A stretch of DNA of 64,000 nucleotides from Mytilus californianus. Its lineage: Eukaryota; Mollusca; Bivalvia; Mytilida; Mytilidae. Positions 53,904-64,000 of the stretch are shown piece after piece. The notes under the pieces were generated by a model that did not search any database, was not told the origin of the DNA, and saw only the letters and a list, made by a program, of their open reading frames with translations. Within the stretch, counting starts at the first letter, position 1; the number at the start of each line of letters is the position of its first letter. The stretch is from the NCBI RefSeq assembly GCF_021869535.1, contig NW_026262734.1, positions 76,384,339 through 76,448,338 of the forward strand, read 5' to 3'. The position numbers and the translations under genes were made by a program.

Positions 53904-54180
53904 TGCCTGCCACTAAGAAAAGAAAAGTTATACCCACTGCTAAAGCAAATATGATATTCTGGCCTTGTGGAATATGCCGTAAAAATTGTAAAATTGCAAG
54001 CATCTGCTGTGACAATTGTGATACGTGGTACCATCTACGATGTGAAGAGCTGGAATTGGCAGACTTTGAGATGTTCCTCACAGGCAAAAATGTGAATTAT
54101 TCATGCAAAGAGTGTTTTTCCCATGACCAGTCAGATGAATTATCAATACACATACACATCAGCTTTATTACGATTGACAG
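53904..54180 (+). CDS. PHD zinc finger exon with NLS
   Basis: The exon begins MPATKKRKV, a basic monopartite nuclear localisation-like signal, then encodes a PHD finger: CGICRKNC..., CCDNCDTWYHLRC and YSCKEC give the Cys4-His-Cys3 zinc ligands in order within about 55 residues. PHD fingers usually read histone H3 tails. The exon ends at a donor (GACAGAG/gtgagat, 54180/54181). No following exon on the plus strand was found; a non-autonomous Helitron occupies 54314-55815. The Trp two residues before the His is typical of the fold. The full gene product is unknown; PHD exons of this kind are often carried by mollusc transposons. Confidence 0.7.
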
Positions 54181-54544
54181 AGGTGAGATTTGTAATATAT
54201 TATATAAATAATAGAGAGAAAATAATAAAACTTTTTGTTCAGCCAAAAGGTACGCTTATGGAATTTTAATATTTCATTATTCTACCCCCGTTTTCATTTT
54301 TAACAATCATATATCTATACTATTAAATGAGAAGACCTCATTTTGTGTGTCGCTTCTCTTCCTTCCACAACAAATTAATCATCATGCCTCTGTGTCCTAT
54401 ATATAAGTACCATGCATAGTCGCATTTGTCATCCTCGCTTATGATTATTCAGTTTGGGTTATTTTGGGAGGAAAACGAAAATAAAGGCGTCCGGATATTG
54501 TTTCCGTCATCGGACAGACTTTTAAGTCATAGACAAGATTTCCT

Positions 54545-55340
54545 TAAGGTGGCACGGTAGTATTTCCTGGCCCATAAGGGATAATGATAGCCTTTTTAGA
54601 ATTTTCACCACTTTCTAACACTGCAAAAAATTCTTCATTCACAGTTAACTGAAGTACTTTCATTTTACTATTCAGAAATGAATTTGAATGTGTATCATGA
54701 CCGTTTACCTTTTTTTAGCTATTTTTAAAAATCTTAAGGCCACTAGTGCTTTTAGGTCTTTTATCGTGCAGTGAATACAAAATTTTAAAAAAATCTCAAA
54801 AATTCATTTTCATCTGTATGTAAAATTATTTCATATTTTTTTACACCTGATACACAAAAGAGCAACCTAAATACTGGAATGTAAATACTACCGTGCTACA
54901 GTACCTATAGGGAAAACGGTACTATTTATTCTGCCATAGGCGACAATACTAACATTTTCTAAATTTACCACTTTTTATAATAAAATCTGGACAAAACAGT
55001 TATGTGTGGTGTTAGTACTTTATTACTCTGTTTTAAAAATTGAAGCCAAATAGTATCATGACCAACTTCCAACGGAGCTTGTTTATGTTATCCATGCCCA
55101 CCGTCATTTTACATTAAATTTATGAAATTTTGAAAGTCTTTTTCTAGAAAATATTTCAATGGGTTTCAAAATTTATATTGTAAATATACACACTGCAGTT
55201 ATTCATAGATAAATAAAAAAATATATTGTACCCTTACATCCAATCACAGCGCTCTTAAGTTGACTTCCTTCACCGGCCTTGGGTACACAAAAGGCCAACC
55301 TAATGCTGGGAAAATGTAATAGTACCGTTTTACCTTTATG
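54545..55340. repeat. Two nested MITE-like inverted repeats
   Basis: 'aaggtggcacggtagtatttcc' (54546) is mirrored by 'aatactaccgtgctacagtacc' (about 54886-54907). 'gggaaaacggtactattta' (about 54911) is mirrored by 'taatagtaccgttttacc' (about 55317-55334). The two related units are adjacent and lie inside the Helitron. Confidence 0.6.
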
Positions 55341-55429
55341 TAAGGACTGTTTTAAAATTACACATATTTTTCATCAGTACTTGGGAACTGGACAATTATT
55401 TTCGCGTTTTTCTGTATACTATGATCATA

Positions 55430-55620
55430 CATATACTTTGATCATACATATACTAATACTATGATCATACATATACTATAAATAAAGTGTATTTGCTATT
55501 TACTATCAATTCAAATATAATATATCAGTGACCGCCGTGGATAGTAAACTTGGAATTGATAATAAATAGCAAGTACACTTTATTTATAGTATATGTTTGT
55601 TTATAGTATACAGAAAAACA
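55430..55620. repeat. Fold-back palindrome
   Basis: 'catatactataaataaagtgta.ttgctattta' is mirrored by 'taaatagcaagtacactttatttatagtatatg' around 'gtgaccgccgtgg'. It is nested in the Helitron. Confidence 0.75.
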
Positions 55621-55931
55621 GAAAACAAAAAATAACGGACTTTGGAAAAAAAGGGGGAGGGCTAAAAAAATTGTCCTGTCACCAAGTACCTATGACTTTT
55701 GATACCGTTCCTGAAATTCTCCAGTCATAAAATCGTTAACATTAATTCAGCCTACAACAGTTTACATACTTTCAACCACGCTCTAAATGCCCGCGATTTC
55801 GCGGGTGTGTTCTAGTATATATATATAATAAGATAAGACTAATTAACAATCGTTAACTGTACACACGACACGCTGATTACGGTAATCCGATTAACCACAA
55901 TCGTTAATATGCAAAACCATTTGTGTGTATT

Positions 55932-57905
55932 TCATATCTGGTATTTATAAAGAAATTGATTACTTTCTAACCCGAATAATTCAGTCGTTATATTTCGCTG
56001 ATCTACGATGGCTACATTAACACTTTGGTAGTCTTGCAAATTAAGTTTTAATAATTTCATTTGCTTACTAGTGAGATACCTTACAGCCAGTTCATCACAC
56101 ATAACAGATTCGCTTACATTTGCAAAGTCAACATTACACCTAGATATGAAACAATTGTTACAATTGCACTGCTCTGAACACAAAGAGCAGCAAAAACACA
56201 GATCTTTTTCAAAGTTTGATGCCTCGCTTAATGTTCCCAAACTGAAATGGACATTTAGAACTTTACGAATACATCCTGAAGCGCGACAGAACTCTCTCAT
56301 AGCATCAGTTGATCTGTCCTTAGCAATGTCTATACCGGAAAAGTACAACACACAGACACACTGTCTGCTGTCTCTTCCACCACGACTGCTTTCCTGCGAA
56401 TATTGCTCCAAACTACGAGGGGCACCCAAGTGTAAAATTTGTTCAACATCCGGTGTGTCGACTCCCATACCAAAAGCCACAGTGGCAAATACAAGACGTA
56501 ACTTACTGTCCTGTTTTGGGAATTCAGACAGCACTTGCTCTTTATTTTCTTCTGTTGTGGAGCGATGAAACATGGCAATTAGTCTTCTATCAAAATTCAG
56601 AGTATCATCAATGTTGATGTAAAAATGTTCATACAAATTTGAACATGCCGCTATATTTCTACAATAAATGATTGTCTTCTTTGCATTTTCCTTGTTTTTT
56701 AGTAAGTCTGCAAGGATCCAGTGAAGTTCATCTGTTTGTTTTCTTGATTTCTTGATCAGATACGTAAGATTTTTCCTTTCAGGCAACATACATACGGTTT
56801 GTGTCTCTGATTGGCACATAACAAGGTGTTTAATAATCCTTCTTCTCATTTCTTTGGTTGCAGTGGCGGTCATTGCTATAAAAACTGTTTTGTCAGGAAC
56901 AATGGAATGGAGGTGTGCAAGGTTTCCATATTCTGGTCTGAAATCATCACCCCTGAAAAAATATATACAAAAACCATAAATATTTGTTATGCAAAAATAG
57001 ATACTCATAATACAATGTTCAACAGTGCTTAATCATGTTAACCAAATATGTCAGTAATGGACAGTATTAACTATGAAATAATGTTCGGTGGACATTATTT
57101 CATGGGGGACATTATTAAATCCTACACATTCCCCCTTATCATTCTTATTAAATTGTTTTATTGTTACATTGTACCAAAAAACAAATGATTAAAAGTATAT
57201 GTTATATTTATACATACAACATAACATGTATCGTTTGAAATTTTTACAGACTGTGTGGTACAGGTTTTGCTCATTTGCAAAAGGCCATCCAGTCTCTTGT
57301 GGAGAGTTGTCTCATAGGCAATCATACATCTTCCACATATTATTTTTTAATGCATGATCTTAGTCAAGGCTTAGATCAGCTGACAATGTTGTATAGTATA
57401 GACACACTAATAGTATTATTTTAATCAATACCGTGATAACTTACCATTCTATGATGCAGCGAGCCTCATCAACAACAACAACAAAGAGGTTGTCGTGAAA
57501 TATTTCAGTGGTAAAGCAACGTCTCCAAAACCCTGGTGTCAAGGCAGCTATTGGGGAAGAAAATACCAACTGATATATGTCCTATCGTATCATATCAGCA
57601 ATGTTCTTGTCACTTTGGCATTCTCCAACTAAAGTTGTTGAAATTCCCATCTTATTGAGCTTCGAAACCTGATCTTTCATCAAAAACTGAAGCGGCGAAA
57701 TAACAAGCACTGTACCAGGAGTATCTCTCACAAGTCCATGAATCTCTGGTAAATGGTAGTATATTTTGCTTTTCCCATATCCTGTTGGTAGGACAACGAA
57801 TATATCTTTACCCTCCATGATGTATTTTACCGACTCAAGCTGTTTTTCTTTAAAATTAAAGGCATATTTCATCTCTATTGTTTTCAAAGCATTAACGACA
57901 TCCAT
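55932..57905 (-). pseudogene. RecQ-like ATP-dependent DNA helicase, one stop
   Basis: Two exons: 57905-57445 and 56952-55932, joined through a gtaagt donor and a ttttttcag acceptor with the codon split inside a Trp in the expected place. Exon 1 starts at a Met, and has Walker A LPTGYGKS (motif I), LVISPLQFLMKDQ (Ia) and VVVDEARC (motif II, DExH type with Arg). Exon 2 has MTATAT (III), TIIYCRN (IV), FATVAFGMGVD (V) and QESSRGGRD (VI), then a Cys-rich zinc-binding region (FCCSLCSEQCNCNNC). An in-frame TAG at 57582-57584 interrupts exon 1 between motifs Ia and II. The family unwinds 3'-5' in DNA repair, but such copies are also amplified in mollusc genomes, suggesting mobile-element cargo. Confidence 0.85.
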
Positions 57906-57951
57906 TTTGATTTCATAGATTTGCGCAGACTCATAATCTGATCGTCGCCGA

Positions 57952-57980
57952 TTGGCTCTCTCTCACAGAGAGCCAGCGAC
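57952..57980. promoter_or_regulatory. Short hairpin upstream of helicase
   Basis: ggctctct.tcacagagagcc is a perfect stem of 8 with a small loop, 50-70 bp upstream of the helicase Met. A regulatory role is unproven. Confidence 0.3.
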
Positions 57981-58364
57981 GCGACCAATGATCATTAAGA
58001 GCTAGTTCAAGCCCTCGTGTGGAAGAAAATCGGACACGGAGAGGGATTGAATTATTCGAGTTAATTACTTTCAGGCTGGTGAAAAGGGATTTAATTACCT
58101 ACGATTTTGCAGTAAAAGAGAAAAGGGAATGCTACCACAATCACTGAAGCTGAGTACAGCGAAGAGAAGTTGTCGGTACACTTGGACCTTTTCTAAACTG
58201 CTGTTAGAACGATACAATATGAACGAGAATGGTGAGAGATTCTTGGTCCTATAAAGAAAATACCGGAAATATATATTTATAATAACATTTTAGCTTTAAA
58301 ATATATAATATAAGAAAAAGCGATATCTGGTTCATATGAAGCATTTGAATTCACTGTCTAGTTA

Positions 58365-59106
58365 ACCCGGTAACGTTCACACTAGCATTTTTCTTTAATC
58401 GATCTAATTTGAATCGATCTAAATAAAACCAGTTAGCGTTCACATTATCTTTAATCATAACTATCTCTATCGGTCTAATCTGAACCAGTGCGTTCACACT
58501 ACAATTAAAAATGCAATTGATCTGACCTTATTACTCGTAAAACTGTAAACATTGTGTATAAATAGAACTAATTTATCAAATTGATGTGTTGATACACTGA
58601 TACAAACACTTGAAAAAAAAATTGAAAAGTTTTTGTTTCTCTAGAATCACAAGTTCGAATTTTGATACTGGTGTTACAACACGACGAAATACTAGCTGCG
58701 GTTCCTGAAAAGAAGAAATCAACTAAAAAAAGAAGACACAGATTTCGCAAATTTATGCTACGGCGAAGACAACATGTTTTCAGTTTGTTTTTACGTGCAT
58801 GTACACAAAGGTCTGTTAACTGTAAAATATGGGTTAAACAACGAACCACATATTGATATAGTTGTGCTGCTATACATGCGCATACATTATTTTCGATTCA
58901 ATCGAACTAGTTTAAACCGATCTCTGCGTTCACATTTAAAGTAAGATCGGTTCACTTTAGATCGATTCAAACTAAACTACCTCTTTTGGTGTTTTAGTTT
59001 AGACCGATTGAAGATCGATTCAACGCGTTCACATTTGCCTTTAAATCGATCTAAAGTGAACCGATCTAGTTTAAATCGATCTAAATGTCCTAGTGTGAAC
59101 GGGGTC
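58365..59106. mobile_element. PIF/Harbinger deletion derivative
   Basis: The ends are ACCCGGTAACGTTCACACTAG and, inverted, GACCCCGTTCACACTAG, flanked on both sides by TTA (58362-58364 and 59107-59109), the 3 bp target duplication of PIF/Harbinger. Subterminal regions are filled with ATCGATCTAAA-type repeats. The centre (58662-58856) holds a 65-codon frame with KKRRHRFRKFMLRRRQHVF, which resembles the start of HARBI1-type nucleases. The rest of the transposase is deleted. Confidence 0.7.
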
Positions 59107-59204
59107 TTAGTCTATCTCGAGGAGTTGGCGTTCGAATTATACTGCGTATATGTAAATAATGTGAATTTCTGTACACTATATATCTAAAATATAAAGAAAG
59201 AAGA

Positions 59205-59330
59205 TGTGGTGTGATTGCCAACGAACCAACTATTCACAAGAGACCAAATGACACAGAAATTAACAACTATATGTCACCGTACGGCCTTCAACAATGAGCA
59301 AAGCCCATACCGCAAACTGTTTAAATCGCG
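59205..59330 (+). repeat. Mussel SINE-like repeat copy
   Basis: 'aagaagatgtggtgtgattgccaacgaaccaac...caagagaccaaatgacacagaaattaacaactat...cgtacggccttcaacaatgagcaaagccca' is the best-preserved copy in the window. Others: 4229-4340 and 42111-42230 (+); 13410-13535, 43130-43225, 44140-44250 and 57290-57345 (-); a short one at 19275-19320. Confidence 0.75.
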
Positions 59331-59809
59331 GCATGCGATTTGTAATGCTTATCGGTGATTCAATGTTATTTGTTTTATACCAAACACCTGCTTTTAACAT
59401 GCATAGTATAATTGTTTTATTTGCTGATGCTGATATACATGTGCGTGTCACTTTTACCGTTCTTAAATAATGTGTAACTCTTTTAATTTTATAAAATTAA
59501 TATTCATCTGTGAAATTGAAGTTGTTTTTGCATTTTTCATTTTGATATCGTTTTTGAAAAACATGTCTTTTGATGTCTAACATTTTATAAATCTTCAGCA
59601 TAAACTGTGATCCATTATTATCTGTTTTTCAAAATAGTATTCATATATTATTGTTAAAATTGAAACATTCATACTTGTTTTTGTGCTTTATTACAAAAGT
59701 CTAGTATCTGAATTTGCAAAATACTTGTCTAAAATTAAAAAAAAATCAATGTGCATAACTTATTTCATCGACACAAAGTTGTCTCATGCCAATACAATAT
59801 CTATATATT

Positions 59810-59935
59810 TTCCTCGGGCGCCTTTTCTTTTCCCCGGGCGCTTTTTTTTTTCTTCCCCGGACGATTTTTCTTTTCCCTAGGCGCTGTTTCTTCACCCGGG
59901 CGCTCCTGGGCGCTTTTTAGTAGGACCCGAAGGCC
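59810..59935 (+). repeat. CCCGGGCGC subrepeat cluster (right)
   Basis: Six or so copies of cccgggcgc / ccc.gg.cg separated by T-rich spacers. Inverted relative to the cluster at 53475-53535; the two could be the ends of one element of about 6.4 kb. Confidence 0.75.
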
Positions 59936-59939
59936 CACT

Positions 59940-62900
59940 AATTGCAATACAAACAAAAAATAACTTGATTACATTGTTTACACAAGTTCCCATTTCGCCG
60001 TTGTTTAATTCTTTTGTACCTGAAAATTTGTACTAAGGCGAAATGAGATTAATTTTATATAATGATTTTGACAGTTAAGGCGAAATGAGAATAAGCCATC
60101 GTCACACCGTCCATACATTTTTTGGGAGCAGGGTTTATAAATTAATTTTTTAATTTTAAATGTATTGAAAAAATGTTTTAGAAGTTAAATGGAAAAGAGT
60201 TGTTTTCTTGGAAATTTGGGAAAAAATTAATTCAACTTTCAGTTTCCATAAAAAAGGTCCCTTTTCCTGTATGTTACTGAAAGCATTTGTTTTCCACTAA
60301 AACAGAATAAAAAGTGTGCCAAAGAAAAAAATATCCAATCTTTTGCCTCCATGCATTTTCACCCCCACCCTCCTTCTGCACACTCAATAAAAGATAAATG
60401 GTTAGTGCCTTAAAATTTTGCTAATGAGGTGAGCTGAATGCTACATAAATATGATTTAATCTTACAAAATTTATGGTACAATATCTCAACAGATTAATAT
60501 AGATAGACTTATTCGTTCAAATGGCTTATCGCCTATACAACTCCATACAATTTAGTCTACAGGATGGTGCCCTTCCGATTTAGTGCAAATACAACAGTAT
60601 CCGCATTGCACTTCTTAACTTACCTTGTTTATCAAGTAATGATTCCGTTTATTTATATATATTAGACAACATCAAGGATAGTATTTTAACCGGTTGTTTT
60701 CTTTTCAGAGAAAATTCATCTTAACACCGATTTTGAAAATACACTTCTCATTCAAAATATAATAATTGTCTATTCATACGTAAAATTAATTTGGGTTTAA
60801 AAAAAAATTTACAAGTCTCAGTGAAAACATTTGTTCAGAATACAATTTCTCCTTATATCACTTTTGAAAATGAAGACAATCAAATTAAGATTTTTTTGAT
60901 TACTTAAATTCGTAATTGACAATCGTTTTGTGGGATATGTATTCCGTTAATAAAAGTCTACGATATTGCATTCATATACTAAGTATCTTTGATTTTAAAA
61001 ACAGACATTTTTCAATATGTTTTTCTCTGCAAAATACCATTTTACTTTTGAAAGGACTGACCACCAAATTAGCTTCACGAAGATATGAATAATATCAATA
61101 TTCCAAGTAAAGATCATGACCTGATTCAGTGAAAAGATCACCGAGAATACGAAACTGTTACGAAATCTTGTTGTCCGTATTCATTGACAGCCGTTTTACG
61201 ACAGTCATTGTCTAGCAGTGACATCACAAAGTACAACCTCAATTATTCCTAACGCGACAAAGGTTTTCAAAAATACAAATTTCTCTGTAAACTTTATACT
61301 GATTGTAAACTAAACGACCAATTTAAAAGGCCGAAAATATAATTTTCAATAGTGAAATACACGAGAGTACAGAAAAAGACAAACATTCAACGCTGGATTT
61401 ATAACCCTGAGGAGGCACAATTTATTTTGTTTTAGTTCATCGGTTTCGTGTAAACATTATTTATTTGAAAACTCTTCAGAAAATTCATAAGGAGCAAGAC
61501 AAAAGATTCTGCTGAAAAAAAGATCCATACAAGATGATCATATTTACATTGAACTCTTGGCCATTTTGAAAGAGCATTTCATGAATTGTCAGTTACTAGT
61601 AAATATTTTATCTATTTAACCACAATATATTACATGTCAATATTTATGAACAATTATAACTCGCTTAGTCAGTGGAGACGAGTCGACCAGTATCTTCGTC
61701 GATTGGGCTGCCAGGTACAACATGAACTGATCTGAATCCTAAAAATATGGTCATCCAACGGTATTTTTAATTCTTATATATGTAAAGAAAAAAATACTCG
61801 GGTGCTGTATGGATTTCATTACCTCCAGAACCTAAATTCGATAAAAATGTTTATTTTAATATGAGTTATCAAATTTTAAATTGCTAATAGCTTGAGCATG
61901 TTTTCCAGTAACTTTATCTTCATTTATAATATTTCATAGTTTTGTTATAATCATGAATAAAAGGAGGTGTGAGCAGTGGTGTAAGAATGGACTGGAAAGG
62001 GGGGGACATCTGAAAGTGACAAGCAAAAGAAAAAAGTTTTTATATAGTCCAAGTATAGGAGCTAGTCAATGTCCTCTTCCACTAAGTTTTCAATTTTTTT
62101 GTTGTCGCAAACAGTGGATGGGAGGGAGGAGCCGGACAGAAACAAGAAATGCATAACAGACATCTAGAGTTGTTCAGAGGAATGGTCCTGTTTTAACGTA
62201 TTACTGGTAAATAATTAAGTCAGAAATTTTATTACCACAAATTACTTAAAACCTTTACTCAATTCTTCCAAAAATACAAAGATTTGGTTTGCAAGTTTGG
62301 CTGTAATTTTTACGGTGATGTTGTTTATATTTAGATATGATTCGGATAACTTCTTCAATCCTTTAAATAAACTTATTCTAAAAGGTTACCAATTCAAGAC
62401 TGTAATTAAATCTTTGAATATTGTTATATTGGTATACATATTGGTTTTGTTATCAGTAAATTAAAACCAAACTAATAAATATTATTAGGACCACAAACAT
62501 AACGCATGTTAAGGAATAGTATGCGATGATTTAATTATCATAGATTCTTCTTCAATAATCAACCATTAAACAGGCATGATTTTTATATATTATGTATTAA
62601 ATGAAGAGTATGAACTTGTAAATATTATCAGCATGTCTTGTCCATTGTTATTTTTAATAACCTAGTATAAAGTAAAAGCAAACGACCTTACAATGCATAA
62701 ATATTGGCATAAAAATTATCAATTACGTTCACCGCAACCCAAACTATATCATGTACATGAATTATACTAGTAAACATAATTTAACAATTATTTGGATAAT
62801 GGATGTTTATATAAAAGATTAGCTCAGTTTTAGTCATAAGATAGGGTTTCCCCTTTTTGTACCTCTAGATCATGTTAGCCTCATTTTCAACTTAGTTTGG

Positions 62901-63120
62901 GATATACGTCATCTATTTTGCTGCTTTCAGGTCAATAGCAGTGCACTTATGTCGTCAGATATTTTCATTACGTTTTGATTGGATTTTCATATTCTAAATT
63001 TTTGATTGGATATTTATACTTATAAATTGGTATTTGTACATTATTCTGTGTGATCTAAGACTTTACGAATTCATGGTGTCCTGTTTCTTTAACATACTTT
63101 TTGCCCGGCACGACCTTGTG
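59940..63120. other. Long non-coding stretch
   Basis: AT-rich. An inverted pair around 'aaggcgaaatgaga' lies at 59990-60100. No gene with recognisable domains; the 67-codon frame at 61953 is probably chance. Confidence 0.5.
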
Positions 63121-63128
63121 GAACCAAA

Positions 63129-64000
63129 ATGGCTACAAGGAGGAAATCGGCAAGTCATGTACAAACAGAAACATTAAACGACCAAAATCCTTCTAATTGG
63201 ACTGCGTCTCAACTAAAGGCTACCCTCGGTAAAATCGGGATTAAGATTACGGGACATTAATCAAACAGTAGTTTGAGAAGATTGTACTTGGACAATCAAT
63301 CTAATGAAAATAGTTCCGCAGGGATTGATAATTCCGAGAAATCAGCTGAAAGGAATTCTGTTTTAGATGGAAGCTATTCTTTAATCGTAAGTGCTGCAAC
63401 CGGATTTGATTCTATTGACATGAATAATTCTTATAGCGATGTTAATCCGCGGTTGAATATTCACTCAATTCCAACCGTTCAACAGGAGATCACTACGCCT
63501 TCTACCTCATCTGCGCACGCAACCATTCAGCTTCCTCCCACTGCTTCATGTGCGCACGCAACGACACAGAATGTAAACAATCAAAATGTAAACATTGAAA
63601 ACCTCCTCATGAACACTATTCAACTTTGCCAACAGTCAATGCAACATGTGAATAAACAAGGTGATCAGATACAGCCACGTTTTACTTTATCAACAGCTTT
63701 TGGAAATGGTTCAACTTCACCCGGCATTGCGTCGTCATTTACTTCGACTATTCCTGTTATTCTGCAAATTCTTCAACTCCAGGAAAATTCGGATACCCAG
63801 CTTCCTCGTTTTCAGCTGTACACATGGTTTCCCCCGAATTAAGGAATGATATTATTGCAGGTAAAGATGTGAATCTTAATATGTTATTAATTCCAAACTA
63901 TGAAAACACTACTTTTAGAAAGAATAAGGAATCAGATGTAAGACTCCAGAGAAATCTATTAATGGACGAATTTGTAATTGCCTTTGGGCGTTACAAACGT
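63129..64000 (+). pseudogene. Retroelement ORF1 (gag-like), 5' part, continues past window
   Basis: The frame opens at ATG 63129 (MATRRKSASH...) with a SAP-like segment WTASQLKATLGKIGIKITGH, interrupted by TAA at 63258-63260 and continuing in frame with NSSLRRLYLDNQ. A long Ser/Thr/Asn-rich region follows. Near 63730 the frame shifts and the conserved part appears: VSPELRNDIIAGKDVNLNML, LIPNYE, then RLQRNLLMDEFVIAFGRYK. I recognise this ...GKDVNL..LLIP...F..AFG.YK pattern from ORF1 proteins upstream of DIRS/Ngaro-type or related retroelement polymerases in corals and molluscs. The element's pol would lie beyond 64000. Confidence 0.6.

Larger units (their letters stand above)
54314..55815 (+). 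mobile_element. Non-autonomous Helitron
   Basis: The 5' end is TCTATACTATTAAATGAGAAGAC, preceded by A. The 3' end has a perfect hairpin CCCGCGATTTCGCGGG, then TGTGTTCTAG, followed by T. TC at the start, a hairpin about 10 bases before CTAG, and insertion between A and T are the defining Helitron features. There is no Rep-helicase coding region in the 1.5 kb body. Internal inverted repeats (below) are nested insertions. Confidence 0.8.

Noticed and set aside
56071..56568. 165-residue plus-strand frame
   Set aside because: Shadow of the RecQ helicase exon on the opposite strand.

Overview
The window is AT-rich eukaryotic DNA with no bacterial-type operons. Dispersed repeats whose wording I recognise from marine mussels (for example the 'agaagatgtggtatgattgccaa' family and the 'ctcggacaagttctataatggtggccgatcgac' family) point to a bivalve mollusc, most likely Mytilus or a close relative. 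That assignment is from recognition, not a search. I see no intact, clearly host single-copy gene. The window is a densely nested collection of transposable elements and their remains.

Layout. 1-5400: small inverted-repeat elements (529-984, 3066-3655), two copies of a mussel repeat (about 1300-2130) and a tandem array of about 155 bp units (2216-2940). 5410-5890: an array of short palindromes (TTTCCTC..GAGGAAA). 6020 to about 11500: a BEL/Pao LTR retrotransposon with gag, protease, reverse transcriptase, RNase H, integrase and a DUF5641-like tail, broken by stops and frameshifts. 11500-20516: mostly non-coding, with a 1.2 kb element rich in CTGCAG-type subrepeats (14638-15867), several fold-back palindromes, and two tRNA-like sequences in opposite orientation.

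20517-35013: a Polinton/Maverick of about 14.5 kb with terminal inverted repeats of about 650 bp. It holds a decayed protein-primed DNA polymerase B (+), and on the minus strand a compact block of capsid-type genes (double-jelly-roll major capsid protein, a short conserved protein, a penton-like minor capsid protein) and a truncated chromodomain integrase. I found no packaging ATPase or adenovirus-type protease. Between the integrase and the right terminal repeat are two spliced, interleaved genes on opposite strands that are not Polinton core genes. The minus-strand gene encodes a secreted or type I single-pass membrane protein. The plus-strand gene encodes a small coiled-coil/acidic protein with a SUMO-interaction-like VIDLT motif. 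This region is the most interesting part of the window.

35649-44702: a nest. An outer inverted repeat pair (GGCCTGTTTATCGAA) encloses a nearly complete Ngaro-type tyrosine-recombinase retrotransposon with split direct repeats A1 / B1-A2 / B2 (36167-41371), followed by a 2.9 kb fold-back element with 1.1 kb arms made largely of ATGTCGTAATTACGACAT palindromes (41685-44619), flanked by GATAAA duplications. 44703-52700: repeats, more fold-backs, and a segmental duplication (49.6-52.1 kb). 52720-60000: a MULE/FLYWCH-type terminal exon, a PHD-finger exon, a non-autonomous Helitron (54314-55815), a RecQ-like helicase gene on the minus strand with one internal stop, and a PIF/Harbinger deletion derivative (58365-59106, TTA target duplication). 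The PHD and RecQ genes lie between inverted clusters of CCCGGGCGC subrepeats (53480, 59810), which could be the ends of one element. 63129-64000: the start of another retroelement ORF1 (SAP-like N-terminus), running off the window.

Several reading-frame breaks in otherwise conserved genes fall at homopolymer runs, so part of the apparent decay could be assembly error. In-frame stops and internal deletions show that real decay is present as well.
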